Of a stretch of DNA of 64,000 bases, positions 33,238 through 45,496 are shown piece by piece (the stretch's first letter is position 1; each line of letters starts with the position of its first letter). The DNA is from Codonopsis lanceolata. Taxonomy: Eukaryota; Streptophyta; Magnoliopsida; Asterales; Campanulaceae. Where the stretch lies: the NCBI GenBank assembly GCA_013146195.2, contig CM028382.1, positions 60,863,596-60,927,595 of the forward strand. Reading direction: 5' to 3'. The notes beneath the pieces were generated by a model. That model saw nothing but the letters and a program-made list of their open reading frames with translations. It ran no database searches and was not told the DNA's origin. The translations under genes and the position numbers were made by a program.

Positions 33238-33723
33238 GCGCATAAAACAACAACTCGGAAGTCTGTTGCTTCACCTCTGGAAGTTACCGAGCGAATGCTG
33301 GCTAGGACACACCATAAGCTAATTGAAGCAGATGGGATCATAAAAAGTTGAAAGAAGAGAAAAGAGAATTAGAGGCATAATTGCTAGGGCAAACACATGT
33401 GTTAAAGGATGTCCAGTTCACTTTGCACAAGCCTTATCACGGAGCCTAAGGCACACAATTGGGAGATGCACGTCAGACTCTGTGAGACACATTAGAGTAT
33501 TAAGGAAGTGTGGGATGCATTCCAAATGACCATTAATAATGGTCCAAACATAGAAGGGTATCCAGGCTCAGACGAAGAGGCTGAAGATGAAGAAAGCGTC
33601 GACATTGAAGTTGATACCAACTTTGTTGCTCACATGGGTGTGGAGGCTAGCGCTAATGTTGGTCAGAATAATGATGATTATGATCTGATCGAAGAGGAAG
33701 ACACGTCAGAGTCAGGAAACTAG
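33238..33723 (+). pseudogene. Extra ORF between primer-binding site and gag
   Basis: ATG at 33238 opens MAHKTTTRKSVASPLEVTER, followed by a heptad-like, charged stretch (MLARTHHKLIEADG; then, after a frameshift, KKLKEEKRELEA) suggesting a coiled coil. After several breaks, a clean frame from 33508 reads VWDAFQMTINNGPNIEGYPG and then the acidic tail SDEEAEDEESVDIEVDTN, stopping at 33721. It precedes the gag ATG (about 34124) by 400 bp. I do not recognise a known family. The composition, with basic-helical start and acidic end, suggests a real but decayed protein rather than chance. Ty3 chromoviruses usually begin with gag, so this is an added ORF. It could alternatively be an unusually long gag leader. 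Confidence 0.4.
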
Positions 33724-34123
33724 ATAGGATAACACTCCTGCATTAGTATTTAATTTCGTTTATGGTCATCATAGTCATTAGGTTTGTTCATATGGTATTT
33801 TTCTTTTAGTCATAAGACATGGAATACACTAAGTGTGTCCAAATTTTGAGATGTGGGTTAAATTTTTTATACTTAATAAATTTTGGGTTTTTTTTTTTTT
33901 TTGCATACATTAATGTTCGCTTTCAACTATATTTTTGTATTTGATATTGGTTTCGAGAGTATAAGATTATGAGACCAACTTTGGGAAGAAATCTGATGTT
34001 ACATAACAAGTGTGTAGATTGTTTCCAATTACATCATGTCCGTTAGCAATCACATCATAGTATGATGGAAATTTTAGACATCATTTGACACTTCCTCGTT
34101 TTTGTATCAGTATTATATGGCAC

Positions 34124-35378
34124 GTAGAGGAGGGCGCTAGCGAGGCAGTGGCCAGAAACAAGGGAGGAAGAGCAGTAGAGGACTCCGTTTCCGAAAGTGT
34201 GGGGGAACAATCTGGAACCCAATTTAACATGAGTAACAAAAACCATGTCCATGAAGTGCCTCAGCCAAACGCGGCAAATCCCACTTTAGTGGACCCTGTA
34301 CTTATGATGAACCTTTTACAGAATTTGACCCAAGATGTAAACATGATTGGTCAAATTGTCCAACCGCAACCTCAGCCGACTGCACCACAACTTCAGCCTG
34401 CTGTATCGCAGTCTTAGCCTGCTGCACCGCAACCTCAGCCTGCTGCACCGCAACCTCCACCTGCAGTTCCTCAACCACAACCAATAGCAAAAGACCCCCT
34501 TGACATATTTCAGAAGAGAAGCCCTAAGCCATTCTTAGGCGCGCCAGGCACCATTAAACCAGATGAATGGGTTGAATGCATGAAGAAGATTTTTAGAACG
34601 ATGACCCTCACGAGTGAACAAAAGGTCAACCTCGCCACTTTCAAGTTCGAAGGAGAGGCTAATTAGTGGTGGCAATCCGAGATGAGAATTGTTGAAACAA
34701 TTGGGGTGGGAGAATACACATGGGAGACTTTCCTCGAGGTATTCTACAAGAAATATTTTCTTGAAAGTGTGCAGGACGGTAAGCTGGTAAAATCTAGAAC
34801 AAGGAAAGATGACGGTGGATGAGTATGTCAAATTCACGGAGCTATCAAACTATGCTCCTGGTCTCATTGAGAATTAGAAACAGAAGGTCAGGATGTTTGA
34901 AAGAGGCCTTGATGGGAGAATTAGTCATCGATTAGTAGCCTTACAGTTAAAGACTTATGCTGAAGTTGTCAACCGGGCCAGAATACTTGAACGGGTATCA
35001 GCAAACTATCAGAAGAAGGGGGAGGAGAAAAAGAGAGATTTTGAGAGTCTTGGAAGTTGTTCTCGGGATCAGTCGATTTATCGAGGAAATAATTCTCGGG
35101 ATCAGTCGGGTTATCAAGAGGTAGTTACAGTGGGAATAAAGGGAGAACCACATATGATAATAGATCCAATGGGTCAAATCAGTGGAATCAGAATTGGAAT
35201 CAAGGACAAGATCAGAGACAGGACCAAGGTCAGGCAAATGGAATGCGAACGGGGACAGATTGAGAATTGTAAAACTTGTGGGGGAAAGCATCTGACATTT
35301 GCTTGCCATAGGGAACAAGAGCTTGTTTTAACTACATCAAGTTGGGACACAAAGTCAGAGATTGCCCTGAGCCACTGA
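34124..35378 (+). pseudogene. Second chromovirus gag remnant
   Basis: Opens MARRGGR at 34124, the Arg/Gly-rich start typical of Tekay/Del gag, with an early stop. A Gln-Pro repeat tract (QPQPQPTAPQLQPA and copies, about 34360-34480) precedes DPLDIFQKRSPKPFLGAPG and VNLATFKFEGEAN, capsid blocks also found in the first element. FERGLDGRISHRLVALQLKT (34896-34955) and ILERVSANYQ follow. The zinc knuckle is CKTCGGKHLTFACHRE (about 35269-35316). Stops at about 34416, 34662 and 34875 and frameshifts disable it. Compared with the first element, indels are fewer and frames longer. Confidence 0.8.
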
Positions 35379-36390
35379 GGAATGAGGTTGTTCATAACAC
35401 TGGTGGCGGGGATAAACCTAAACCAATGGAGCAGGGTAGAGTGTATGCAACGACTGTAAGAGATGCTCGCACTACTAATGACATGGTGGCTGGTACCGTC
35501 CAACTCTCTTCTCATAGTTTGTATGCATTGATTGATCCGAGTGCAACACATTCTGTAATATCTACATCTCTTGCACAACGCATGAAACTGCCGCCACAAA
35601 ACCTAGATATTGAGTTAGTCATAGATACACCAACGGGGTAGTCTATTACAGTGACTTCAGTATATAGGTCTTATTCGTTGAATTTGGAGGGTCGGGAAAT
35701 GCCTATAGATCTGATTTCCTTAGATATTTAAGATTTTGATATAATTTTGGGAATGGACTGGTTAGCTGCCTTCCATGCTAAGGTGGACTATTTTGAGAAC
35801 GAGGTAATATTTTGTATTCCAGGAGAACCGGAGTTTCGATTTAAGGGTTCTAAGTCGACGACCCTAACAGATTATATCTCGTCAATGCAAGCTCGTAGAC
35901 TGTTAAGGAAGGGTTGCCAAGGTTATTTGGCGCACATTACTGATACACGTAGGGAATGGGTTAGTCTAGAGTCACTTCCTGTGGTTAGGGAGTTTACAGA
36001 GGTGTTTCCTAAAGAATTTCCAGGACTTCCACTAGAGAGGGAGGTGAAATTCTTAATTGATTTAGCACCATGGACATCTCTAATCTCTAAAGCACCTTAT
36101 AGAATGGCTCTGGCGGAACTTAAAGAATTGAAGGAGTGATTACAGGAGTTGTTGGAGAAAGAGCTCATTAGGCCTAGTGTATCACCATGGGGTGCTCCAG
36201 TTTTGTTTGATCGACGATCTTTTTGACCAGCTACAAGGTGCATGCTACTTCTCTAAGATCGATCTTCGTTCGGGGTACCACCAACTGAAAGTCAGAAATG
36301 AGGATATTGCTAATATTGTATGTAGAACATGGTACGGACACGACGAGTTTTTGGTGATGCCGTTTGGGTTGACGAACGCTCCGGCAGGAT
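35342..36390 (+). pseudogene. Second chromovirus protease and truncated RT
   Basis: LGHKVRDCPEP is the end of gag. The protease reads LIDPSATHSVISTSLAQRM (35529-35585), with the catalytic Asp-Ser-Gly changed to Asp-Pro-Ser, then IILGMDWLAAFHAKVDYF after a stop. FPGLPLEREVKFLIDLAPW leads into RT. LIRPSVSPWGAPVLF is followed by an internal loss of roughly 85 bp relative to the first element, then DLFDQLQGACYFSKIDLRSG and LVMPFGLTNAPAG (about 36352-36390). There the pol sequence stops and LTR sequence begins. The catalytic RT aspartates, RNase H and integrase are absent. Confidence 0.85.
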
Positions 36391-37023
36391 TGTGTACCCT
36401 TTGGGGGGATTTGTGTACCCTTCGGGGGATTTGGTTCTTGGTCAATAGACCCTTACGTGATCTTAATAAATGTATTTGATCTTCGGTCGTTACTAGCTGG
36501 TATGGGACAGTCAATAACAACAAACTTATTTGATCAACATTTTGTTTTTCTTGAACTCTCCATTTTAAAAGAGTTTTTAATCGTTCGATACCTATCTTTT
36601 GATTTTGTAAGTTATCAAATGTCTAAACTCTGTTCTACATACATCACGATTATTCCTTGAGTCACCCCTCTTTAAAAACCGAAAGGGGCGATGTATGATT
36701 TTACTGAGCTTTGTTCGCTCACCCTTCACACCACTCTTCTTCTAAGTCGGAATTGAGGACCAAGCTTGAGGTAGAGGATACAAGCGAAGAAATCGAGATT
36801 TTCGGACGCACTTTTATAATTTGAATTTTTATAGAGACATAGTCAAATTAGTAGACTTTTGTTTCGCAATTTATTTTGGATGATTGTATTTTAAATTGAA
36901 GATTTTTGTAATTCTAGTTGGATGGCATTCCAATTTAGTCTTTATTTAAGTTTGAATTTGTAGTGACTAGTGACGTGACCAGATGTGGGTCCAAAAGGTT
37001 AGACCCAAGTTTAGGGCATTACT
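36391..37023 (+). mobile_element. Partial 3' LTR joined directly to RT
   Basis: From about 36391 the sequence is the 3' third of the LTR at 30888-33024: the GGGGGATTTGTGTACCCTTC units, TTCTTGGTCAATAGACCC and CACCACTCTTCTTCTA all recur in order, down to an ending like GGGCATTAC at 37023. About 1.5 kb of LTR start, the polypurine tract and all pol after mid-RT are missing. No matching target duplication could be found around 30888 and 37023. Confidence 0.85.
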
Positions 37024-38552
37024 ACGACAATCTTATTGATATTTAGTATGACAGAAAAAGAACCCTTGATAATCTGGGAATTAATATGAGGATATCCGGC
37101 TTATGCACTTCCAAACATTAACAAACCCTCTAACACCTATGTGATACTTGCTATTGTATCATTGGAATAGCACAACTTGAACGTGCTCTCAGATGATGTT
37201 GAGAACCGATCACGATTACAACTATTAATGTTCAAAGAGTTTGATGCTAAAGAGTTCAGGAAAATATTTGGGTGTTGAAGTTGTTCATGGTTATGATGTA
37301 GAAAACTTGTGAAGAGAGTGGCGTTGTTGTGGAGCTGAGTTTTGTAAGAAGATAAGTCTTGGTTTTTTGTAAGAATGAAGATGAAGGGTAGAAAGTGGTG
37401 AGTCTTTTTTTGGGTTGAAATCGTTGTCCTCTCTTTTGTAACTCTTGATGTCCTTATATGTACTTCCTGGCAATTGTCCTCCTATTATTGACCATGAGGT
37501 GGCGATTTTCTATTGATAGAACATGGTGGCCTCTCGTCTTTGTTCTAATGTTGAGTTAGGTGAGTGATGTGAGAAGACTGGATGTCTGTCAGGGAGGTTG
37601 TTGGCTGTGTGTGTGGGAGTATTTTTGTCGTATGATCAGGCTTTTGACAGAGCTACAGTGCTATGGCTCCTTCGTGATGAGCTCAACTTTAGGCCGAGTC
37701 GATAGGGTCGTGCACCGAGGTCGGATTCTAGCCTTTGGTTCAAATAGAGAAAGAACAAATGGTTGTGACGAGCAAACTTTAACTCGGCTTCCAGTAGGTC
37801 GGGATGCATTCCTCTCGGCCTATCTGGTCTTCCCCAAGCCAGCTCAATGGTGGTGGGTCCTAAAGTGTTTTCACTTAGACCGGCTCATGCCAAGTTCCTT
37901 CACATAACAATTTCATTGTTTGTGTAATGTATGAAATTAAATTGAAATTCCAATTTATACTTAAAATTAAATTTCAACAAATAACCAAACAATTAGTCTA
38001 ACCTAGTGGTAACTATTGCTAGTGATTTAATAATAGTATAGGTTAAAACCCTTGGTGGTCGACGGTGGTGGGCGGTGGTGGAAATATGGTGAGTTGTTAT
38101 TGTGTAAGTAGTGGAGAAAAAAGTTGATACTCAATCCTAAATTTTGAATTCAAAATTCTTAGCTTTCGGTATATAATTAGTTTTATGAAATTGAGACATC
38201 TATGATTATATTTAATTTCGAATTCAAAAATTGTAAGTAGGTTCTAGAACGATGGAATTGGTTTTGGAGGACTCAATTTTATTTCCAAATCATGGAATTG
38301 GAGTTCCCAAACATATACCGAAGATAATAAAAAAGTGCAAGATGATTTTCTTCATTTGGTTTCACATTATACTTTTGTTGATTAAAATAGACTCAAATTA
38401 TATGAATTCTACAAGGCAAGAAAAAAGATTTTTTATTTTTTAAGACATGTTTCATCTCTCTTGATAACATGTGTCACAAAGGATTGTAAATAAAAATCTC
38501 TCTCAGGAGACAATAAAGTTTGTTCGTTCAACTAATCCTTCAGTTTATAGCG
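37024..38552. other. Intergenic; possible decayed LTR on the minus strand
   Basis: No gene. On the minus strand a TATA-like ATATAAGG near 37457 is followed by leader-like, CA-rich sequence toward 37290. The stretch 37560-37910 is GC-richer than its surroundings. Together these could be an old LTR, but no ends were found. Confidence 0.3.
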
Positions 38553-39650
38553 ATTAGTGATGCACCCGTGCGTTGCATGAATTATACATGTTTATAAAAT
38601 TATATACTAAATTAAAGTTGAATAATATGTAATTAATTTTTTAATATGAACAAAATAAACAAAAAATAATAAACAGTAAAATTAAATATAGAAAATCCTA
38701 TAAATTTGAAAAAAATAATATAAATTTTGGAATACTTTTTATATACAATAATTTCCGTTCAACATGTACGACTATTGCAACTATAAATATCATATAGTAA
38801 CTCTAGACAAAACTACATACAACTGATGATAACCAAAAACATGTTTTCAAATGAAATCTTATATTAGACAATGACTTACCATGATTTTTATTCATAGACA
38901 TTGCGTAAGACATAATCAACAAAAAATATTTTATCTGGAATTTGAAAGAAATTCTAAGATCAAATAGTATATGTGACATTTTTGGAATCAAAAGAGTACC
39001 ACCAGAATTGCCTTTTGAAATAATTCAACCTTCTAAAACATGCTTTCTCAGCCTTATAACAATTAATCACGTGTCATTGTATAACTAAAATGAATAGACT
39101 ATGTTACGAATTTGAGTTTCAACCTTCAAATTTAACTCACGGTTTGAGATTTCAGAATATGTAATTCAATTGAAATATTCACGAGTATGTATCGTTCAAA
39201 TTTAACTCACGGTTTGAGATTTTAGAATATATATTATTCATTGATGTGATGTAATTAAAAATAAAGTTGTATCTTAATTTTTATATGACTATTTAATTGA
39301 AACCACGAAAAAAACATGTATCTCTTTCAACAACATAATTTATATATTATATTTCAATTTTCAATTACATAAAGAATTAACAAAAAAAAAAAGAAGAGAA
39401 AATGTCACTCTAATTTGAACATGATATAAAATTCTCGATATTCTTACTTATTTGTAATGGACCATCATAAAATGTATTTTTTTTTGTTTAGTTTATTGAA
39501 TTTTGTCTTCTTTTCAGTTGTGTAGTTCGCATTCATCTGATATTTACAAAATCCACAAACATATATCAATTTATTTGCATAATGTCCACTTCATACATTG
39601 AATAAGTTCCATGCTGACACCGTGCCATAAGCACAGACACAAAATCTAGT
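38553..39650. mobile_element. Segment bounded by two outward-facing Helitron-like 3' ends
   Basis: On the left, read on the minus strand, the end is ATGCAACGCACGGGTGCATC then ACTAAT: a small hairpin followed by CTAAT, as at a Helitron 3' terminus (CTRR). On the right, the plus strand reads CACCGTGCCATAAGCACAG then ACACAAAATCTAGT: again a hairpin, weak here, and CTAGT. The 1.1 kb between is AT-rich and non-coding. Two abutting non-autonomous Helitrons, or one rearranged copy, would fit. The motifs are short. Confidence 0.3.
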
Positions 39651-40209
39651 GTTAATTTAAACTAAGACGAACTCAAACTAAAAAACAAACAAAGTCAGAT
39701 CCATGATTATTTTTTATTTGTTTTTTGTTTTAAATATTATAGAAATGTATTTCAAGATCTATTAAAAACAATCGTAAATATTTTTATTTACCTATTTTTT
39801 ATTTATAATAATACTAAGCTATTCAATATTTTTGAATAAATACCATTTTTACAAATTATTTTTATATATTGATTTTGTTTGTAATTAGTTATATGCATAT
39901 GGACTCTGTCTGACTTATTAATAACTTATCTAGAAATTTGATTTCTAATTTATTTTTGTGTAATATTTAATAGTTATATGGCTTTGATATGTAATTAGTT
40001 ATATGTCATTTATATGCTATTTTCGAATTTAATTCTCCAAATAAAAAAAGTAAAACTCAATTGAAATAGTTTCTGTCAACATCATTAAATGACATTTCTC
40101 AAATTCAATTTCATTTTTTTGACATAAACAAAACATAAGTGATTCAATTTTTGAAAAGAGAGTTTTGGCAGGAAATTTCTAAAAATTATGCACTTATGTT
40201 TTTATATAT
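39651..40209. other. AT-rich intergenic, nothing recognised
   Basis: No gene, no clear element ends. Confidence 0.5.
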
Positions 40210-40468
40210 ACTACAACACAACCGTGTAATGCACGGTTCAATATTGATATAAATAAAATAATATAAAATTTTAATGATAACCATATAACTAAATAATTAT
40301 ATGATAAATCACGAGTTCAATATGCATATAAAACAAATTATAGAAAATTATGTTAATAAAAACAATAACTTTTTTAACATATCTTTAAATTGATATCGAA
40401 GTGAATGTCCTTGACCAAAACAGTTTATTTTGTACAGTAAAAATTGAAGTTTATCATAGAAAATTATA
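40210..40468 (-). mobile_element. Helitron-like terminal sequence, family copy 1
   Basis: A perfect 7-bp hairpin AACCGTG/CACGGTT (40220-40226, 40232-40238) lies next to CTAC. About 75 bp further is AAATCACGAGTTCAATATG, a word related to those in copies at 40469 and 48012. Its position relative to the hairpin is similar in all three. This repeated layout supports a family of non-autonomous elements whose 3' end faces left. Confidence 0.4.
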
Positions 40469-40620
40469 ATCAAAGCACTCGTGCGATGCACGAAGCTTAT
40501 ATTCATATTAATACAATAGTTAAAACTTTAGTGCTAATAAAATACACAAATGATTGCAACATAAAGATTATGAGTTCGATGTGTAGAATTGAATATCATA
40601 ATTTTGTAACATTAAAATAA
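40469..40620 (-). mobile_element. Helitron-like terminal sequence, family copy 2
   Basis: Hairpin TCGTGC/GCACGA (40479-40484, 40488-40493) is followed at about 75 bp by AAAGATTATGAGTTCGATGT, nearly the same as AAAGATTGTGAGTTCGAGTA in the copy at 48012. The right edge is unknown. Confidence 0.4.
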
Positions 40621-42423
40621 GATATTTTTTTTGCTCTCATGTAGAGTTCAATTAAAAATCTAAACGTATAAGCAAATTCATAGAAATAAAAAAATTAATG
40701 AAAATCAATAGTCTTTAGGTTTAAAAATGTTTTACATTTGGAGAAAAAAAATCAATTTATAGAATAATAATATTAAGAATTTCAGTTCAATTCAAATTCT
40801 AATATTTTTTCTGGATATAAACAATAAAATTTACATTGAAGCCCACAATTCAAATTCTAAACAATGGAATTGAGGTTCACTTTCTCTCATTCTCTACTCT
40901 GGAGTCTCAACAAAATTTAAATTCACTGATGTGTTTCCCGTATTAAAAAAATGATATTAAAATATATACAAATAAATATATATAAATAAAATTTACATTA
41001 ATATTAAAAAAATTTGATAGCGCATATAATATCAGACAAATGGCTAATTGTTTGTGATATATTAACATGCTTTGTCATAAAACCTTAAAAACTACACTTT
41101 TCAAAATTGATAATTATTACAAAATAATTCAAGTATTATGGTTCAATTTAAAAATCAGATATAAGGAAAAATAATTAAAATAATATATAACCAAGGAAAA
41201 TAAAATGTAGGAAATGAGTCAAGGAAAATGAACCAAAAATTCAAACGATCGATGGATAGACATCGGAAAGTGTGGTTTAAACCGTGCTATGGATAACTTT
41301 TGGACCGCGACCCGGTAAACACTCATAAAATCATGTTGTTTTAGTTGATGTATATAAACGAAAAGAAAACACTTTTATCCTAGTTTCACCACGTATTGCA
41401 ATTTTTTAATGCATTTTTTGCAGTGATTGTCAACCCCAAGGTTATCATCTAAAGAAAGTCCGACAACGGAAGCTATGACCACCGACTTACCAGAAACTTG
41501 TTGGTATGTTTATGTTTCCAAAAATATTTCAAAAACTCTGTTTAACTTCAAAACTCGTTTATTAATTTTAATTCGTGATTTAGTTCAACTAACACACAAA
41601 TTCGATCTGAATGTTGATTAATTTCATCATCAGTACTTTTTTTATATCTGAATTTTTTAACATGCATAAGTAACTAAAAAATAAGAAATTATCGGGTTTC
41701 TATTTTTTTTGACATGTAGCTAGCTCTCTAAAAAAATTGGTCCTATCTCGATTTATAGATTTTTTTACAATAATAACTTTGGTTATGATTAAATAGGGAA
41801 AAAATTATCAGATCTTGGTATTATTATTAATTGATTGTCTGTGAATTAGTTTTACTTCAAAGTGTGTGTATATGATTTAATATCAAAATCGTTGTTTTAT
41901 TCCATCTTTATTTTTCCTAGCCTGGATATTGATGCAAATAAATTGAAAAAAAAAATTGGTTTTGTTATCACAAATTTTTCTACTATGCATATTTTTCTTA
42001 ATATACTAAATAAGAATGTGAAGAGATTTTGGAATCATTTATCCAATCAACCATAATAATGTCATTTTCTATTTTCAATTTCCAATGCAAAAAATGGCTT
42101 ATATACAAATTAGAAGTGTTTCTAAATTTGAAAAATCACCTTTGACAGTAACTTTCCAAAACTTGCTTATCTCCTTTTATATATGTATAGACTTGTGACT
42201 CTTCTAAAGAAATTGGATCCTTTTTTAAACAATAACCAGAGACATGAGACTTTTCTAAAGAGATTTATTTCTTTTTAAAGAATATGCTTGTTCTAAACAG
42301 ACTCCAATCAAAAGTCAAGTTTTTTTTTCCATTAATATCTACTACAAGACGGGGTAAAAAATTTATTTCTCTTTTAGGGAAGTTACAACATTTTAAAATC
42401 AACGAACATTTTAGACACACTAA
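40621..42423. other. AT-rich intergenic, nothing recognised
   Basis: Low-complexity AT-rich DNA with several short open frames of no recognisable content. I see no gene. Confidence 0.5.
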
Positions 42424-42640
42424 CAAATGTAACGCCCCGAGCTCGAAAGCCCAGTTCGCTACGTATAGGCGTATAGCCTACATATTGATCTATTCTACTG
42501 AACATGTAGCACCTTGGGTAGGTTCTGCAGTACAACACTTTGGCCCGCTCATTACATTGTTCCCACAGTTTCGATCAGGGCCCGCTATGATACCATTTTT
42601 AACGCCTAGAGCCCAAAAGCCCGGTTCGCTACATGTAGCA
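42424..42640. repeat. About 175-bp direct repeat with LTR/primer-site-like junction
   Basis: The phrase AACGCCCCGAGCTCGAAAGC with CCAGTTCGCTAC (42430) recurs as AACGCCTAGAGCCCAAAAGC with CCGGTTCGCTAC (42601). Just before the second copy is GCTATGATACCA, which on the minus strand reads TGGTATCATAGC, close to the methionine primer-binding site. TGTAACGCCCC is a typical LTR start. The layout LTR fragment, primer site, LTR fragment hints at a minus-strand retroelement relic. Confidence 0.45.
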
Positions 42641-43298
42641 CATTCACTGGCCCACTGAGCATGCAACATATTGGTTCATCATGCCCAACACAAGTTGATC
42701 CAAAAATTCATGGATGATGTTGATACCCAGTAATAACGCATAACTATCTTATAAATCACACACAAATCTCACATCTACTCGATATGAGATTAAGATATTA
42801 CAACAAAACAAAAGAAACGTAAATAAATTTAAAATTATATAACAACACTAGATTAGAAAGTCCAATAGTCCTTATCTCTAAGTATTGAATACTTAAAAGT
42901 TCAATATAACCTACCTCATTGTTTCTTTGATGTTATTTATACTAGAAACACATGTACCGTCGTAATCATGTTTGACAAAGTGTGGTTCTTAAGCGACATA
43001 TGATTACCCATAATTAAATATAGTTTATCTTATATAGTTGGGGGGCTTCTTTGTAAATATACAATGATACTCCTAATTGATAGTGCAATATGTTATCATG
43101 ACATATTGACTAAAGAGTTTCTTCTTATAAAAGTTGTTATATTTTGCTTAGTGGAAAAGCTACGATTTCATAATAAATTTATACTATATGTGATGAATTC
43201 ACATTTATATCCATTTTCACCTCTCTACCCAAAACTCTACATAATTCACCCCTACACTCAGCTAAGAGATGATACATCAAACATGTGATGAACAAATT

Positions 43299-43344
<46 letters not shown>

Positions 43345-44082
43345 GCATAACTACTTAATTGGAAGCACCTTGACCAAGGTGGCTCAATTAGGCCTTAGGG
43401 TAGAACGATTATATTTGGGTGTGTTTTTCCTTCACGATTTAAGACTTCGTCTCTTTCTGATCTTACAACTTTGACATTTTATATTTTTTTCACTTTTCTT
43501 TAAATTATTACAAACATAATATTAAATCAAAATCATATCGTTGAATCGTGAAGCTAAACACATCCTTTGTGATGTGAACCCAAATGATGGATTCCACGAC
43601 CCAACGCCTTCGGATGACGAAAACCTTGGTATTGTAAATGACGTCACAATTGAGATGTCTCTCCAACTGATAAATTGAATTCAATTACAAACAACGAATC
43701 AACAATGTTTGCAAATCCGAACTTCTAATCTAAGACACTCAATAAAACACATAATTTTCTATCTAGAAAACCAACTCAATTTTTATTCATCAAACTCCTA
43801 AAATAATGTTGTTGGCCAAAGATATTATCATATTGAGTTTGACACAAATCTTTGCGCACAGTACTCATGCCGACTCAAAGAAATTAGGATTTGACAAGAG
43901 TTGAATACATTTTTTTTGAGTTAAATGATTGTGATTTAAATTAAATAATAATGTGATTGACAAGCTTGTTCTACCAAATAAATAAATAAATAATAATCAC
44001 TAGCTTGTACTTCATTCATTTTTAAATTATTTTTCTCTTTGATTTGACACATTGTTTAAGAAAAATAATTGACTTTATTATA
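42641..44082. other. Intergenic with a (TA)n microsatellite
   Basis: No gene. A run of about 40 bases of TA repeat lies at 43302-43341. Confidence 0.55.
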
Positions 44083-44258
44083 CTCCCTCCACTTCCGAGA
44101 AGGAGTTCCCGTTTGAAAGACATTTTTTAATGACACTTTTAATATTCCATTAGTAATAAAATGAAACTTTTATGCTTTTAATAGTTTTTGATAGTGAACT
44201 CTTTAAGTGAAACATCTAAAAATGAAATAATGGATTTTTTTTCCCGAAACAGTAAGAG
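44083..44258. mobile_element. Stowaway-like MITE, third element
   Basis: 176 bp between TA dinucleotides. It begins CTCCCTCCACTTCCGAGA and ends, on the other strand, CTCTTACTGTTTCGGGAAAA. The interior differs from the two copies at 6131 and 7818, so it is another family of the same class. It lies about 0.5 kb upstream of the ABCG3-like transcription unit. Confidence 0.7.
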
Positions 44259-44881
44259 TATTTAGTGTATGTGTGCTTTTCTTTAATGTCATTGTGTATA
44301 TGGTTATAATTAAAATATATAAAAAAGTAATGGTAAAATGATAAAAATATTTTTTAAAAGAAATTTTTTGAAAGAAAATAATTATTAGAATAAACAAAAA
44401 AAGAAAAAATGAAAATTATTTAAAATCGATGGGATTATTAAACTTGTCCAAACCATCACCTAACCTTAAACCATTAAAATAAGAATAAAAATAGAAATAT
44501 TGAGGTTGTAGTAATGTAGGGTTTTGTGCAACCCAGAAAGGAAAAAACAAATACGGAAAAGAAGAAGAAATTCCTAGACAAAGAAGATGCGAGCGAGTCA
44601 TCACAAAATAGTAGTCACCGGGAAAAAAGCGGTCAAAAGATATTCCTATTAATTATGACTATAATTTTCTTTGAACAGCAAAACATTTTCCTAATCCTGA
44701 CACTCTCTTTTGTAATTTTCTTTAAACAACAAAATTATCCTCCTAATATTCACACTTTGACACTCTTCTTTTGTCCCCATTTCTTCACTCTCACTCTCTC
44801 TCTCTCTAAACACACAGTTTCACTGTCGCTCCCTTCACTCTTCAGCCCTCTCTCTCTTTGACAATCTCAGATCCATTACAG
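44259..44881 (+). promoter_or_regulatory. Probable promoter and first untranslated exon of the ABCG3-like gene
   Basis: From about 44750 the plus strand becomes rich in C and T (ACTCTCACTCTCTCTCTCTC), a common sign of plant core promoters and 5' leaders. No clear TATA box is seen. TCCATTACAG|GTTTCT at 44881/44882 looks like an exon end and splice donor. Confidence 0.4.
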
Positions 44882-45374
44882 GTTTCTCTCTATCTCTCTA
44901 TTCAATTCTTGGAGATTGGTTTACCCATTTGGTTAGTCTTTGATTTTATGTTGTTTGCTTCAAATGATTTTCAAGAACCAGTAATCTTTTAGGGTATTAT
45001 TTCCCCGGGGTGGGTCATGGTTAAACTCAGTATATGGGTTCGTTTTGTTGAGCTTCTGGCTCTGTAACTCTGTATTGAATGTATTACTTGCATTGACTTG
45101 TTGACTTTTTCTTGAATATAGCTACTTTTTTCTTTTTGGGTTTTAAGGGTGTTGCAATTTAAATTTTCAAGGTTCATATTTCAAACTTTTATGGGGTCTT
45201 ATTTTTTCTGCATTTTCTATGCAAGCTAATGGAGAATTAACTGTAGCTGATGTGTGTTGTTTTCAAGTGTAATGTATTCGATTGTGCAGTAACTTGAACT
45301 GAGATATGCTAAGCTTCTAGTGGTCTTGAATTTTTGAATATCTATAATTTATTTTTACTGATTGTTTCATGCAG
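44882..45374 (+). other. Probable 5'-UTR intron
   Basis: GT at 44882 and TTTCATGCAG ending at 45374 give a 493-bp T-rich intron in the leader. The next exon begins GTTCATTCGG and reaches the start codon at 45497. Inferred from splice-site likeness only. Confidence 0.45.
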
Positions 45375-45496
45375 GTTCATTCGGAAATGCAATTGATCTT
45401 CAGCTGTTCTGAACTTAGTGTATTTGAAGGGTGACTGTGACCGTATAATTTTCTTCATTGCTACAACATAAGAAATCTGGACGGTGGAAAGGAAAA

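Noticed and set aside
34302..34490. Minus-strand frame with Val-Gln-Gln-Ala-Glu repeats
   Set aside because: It is the complement of the Gln-Pro repeat tract of the chromovirus gag on the plus strand.
42424..42640. Cassandra-type element with 5S rRNA-derived LTR
   Set aside because: The layout is suggestive, but I could not find the conserved 5S internal promoter sequence.
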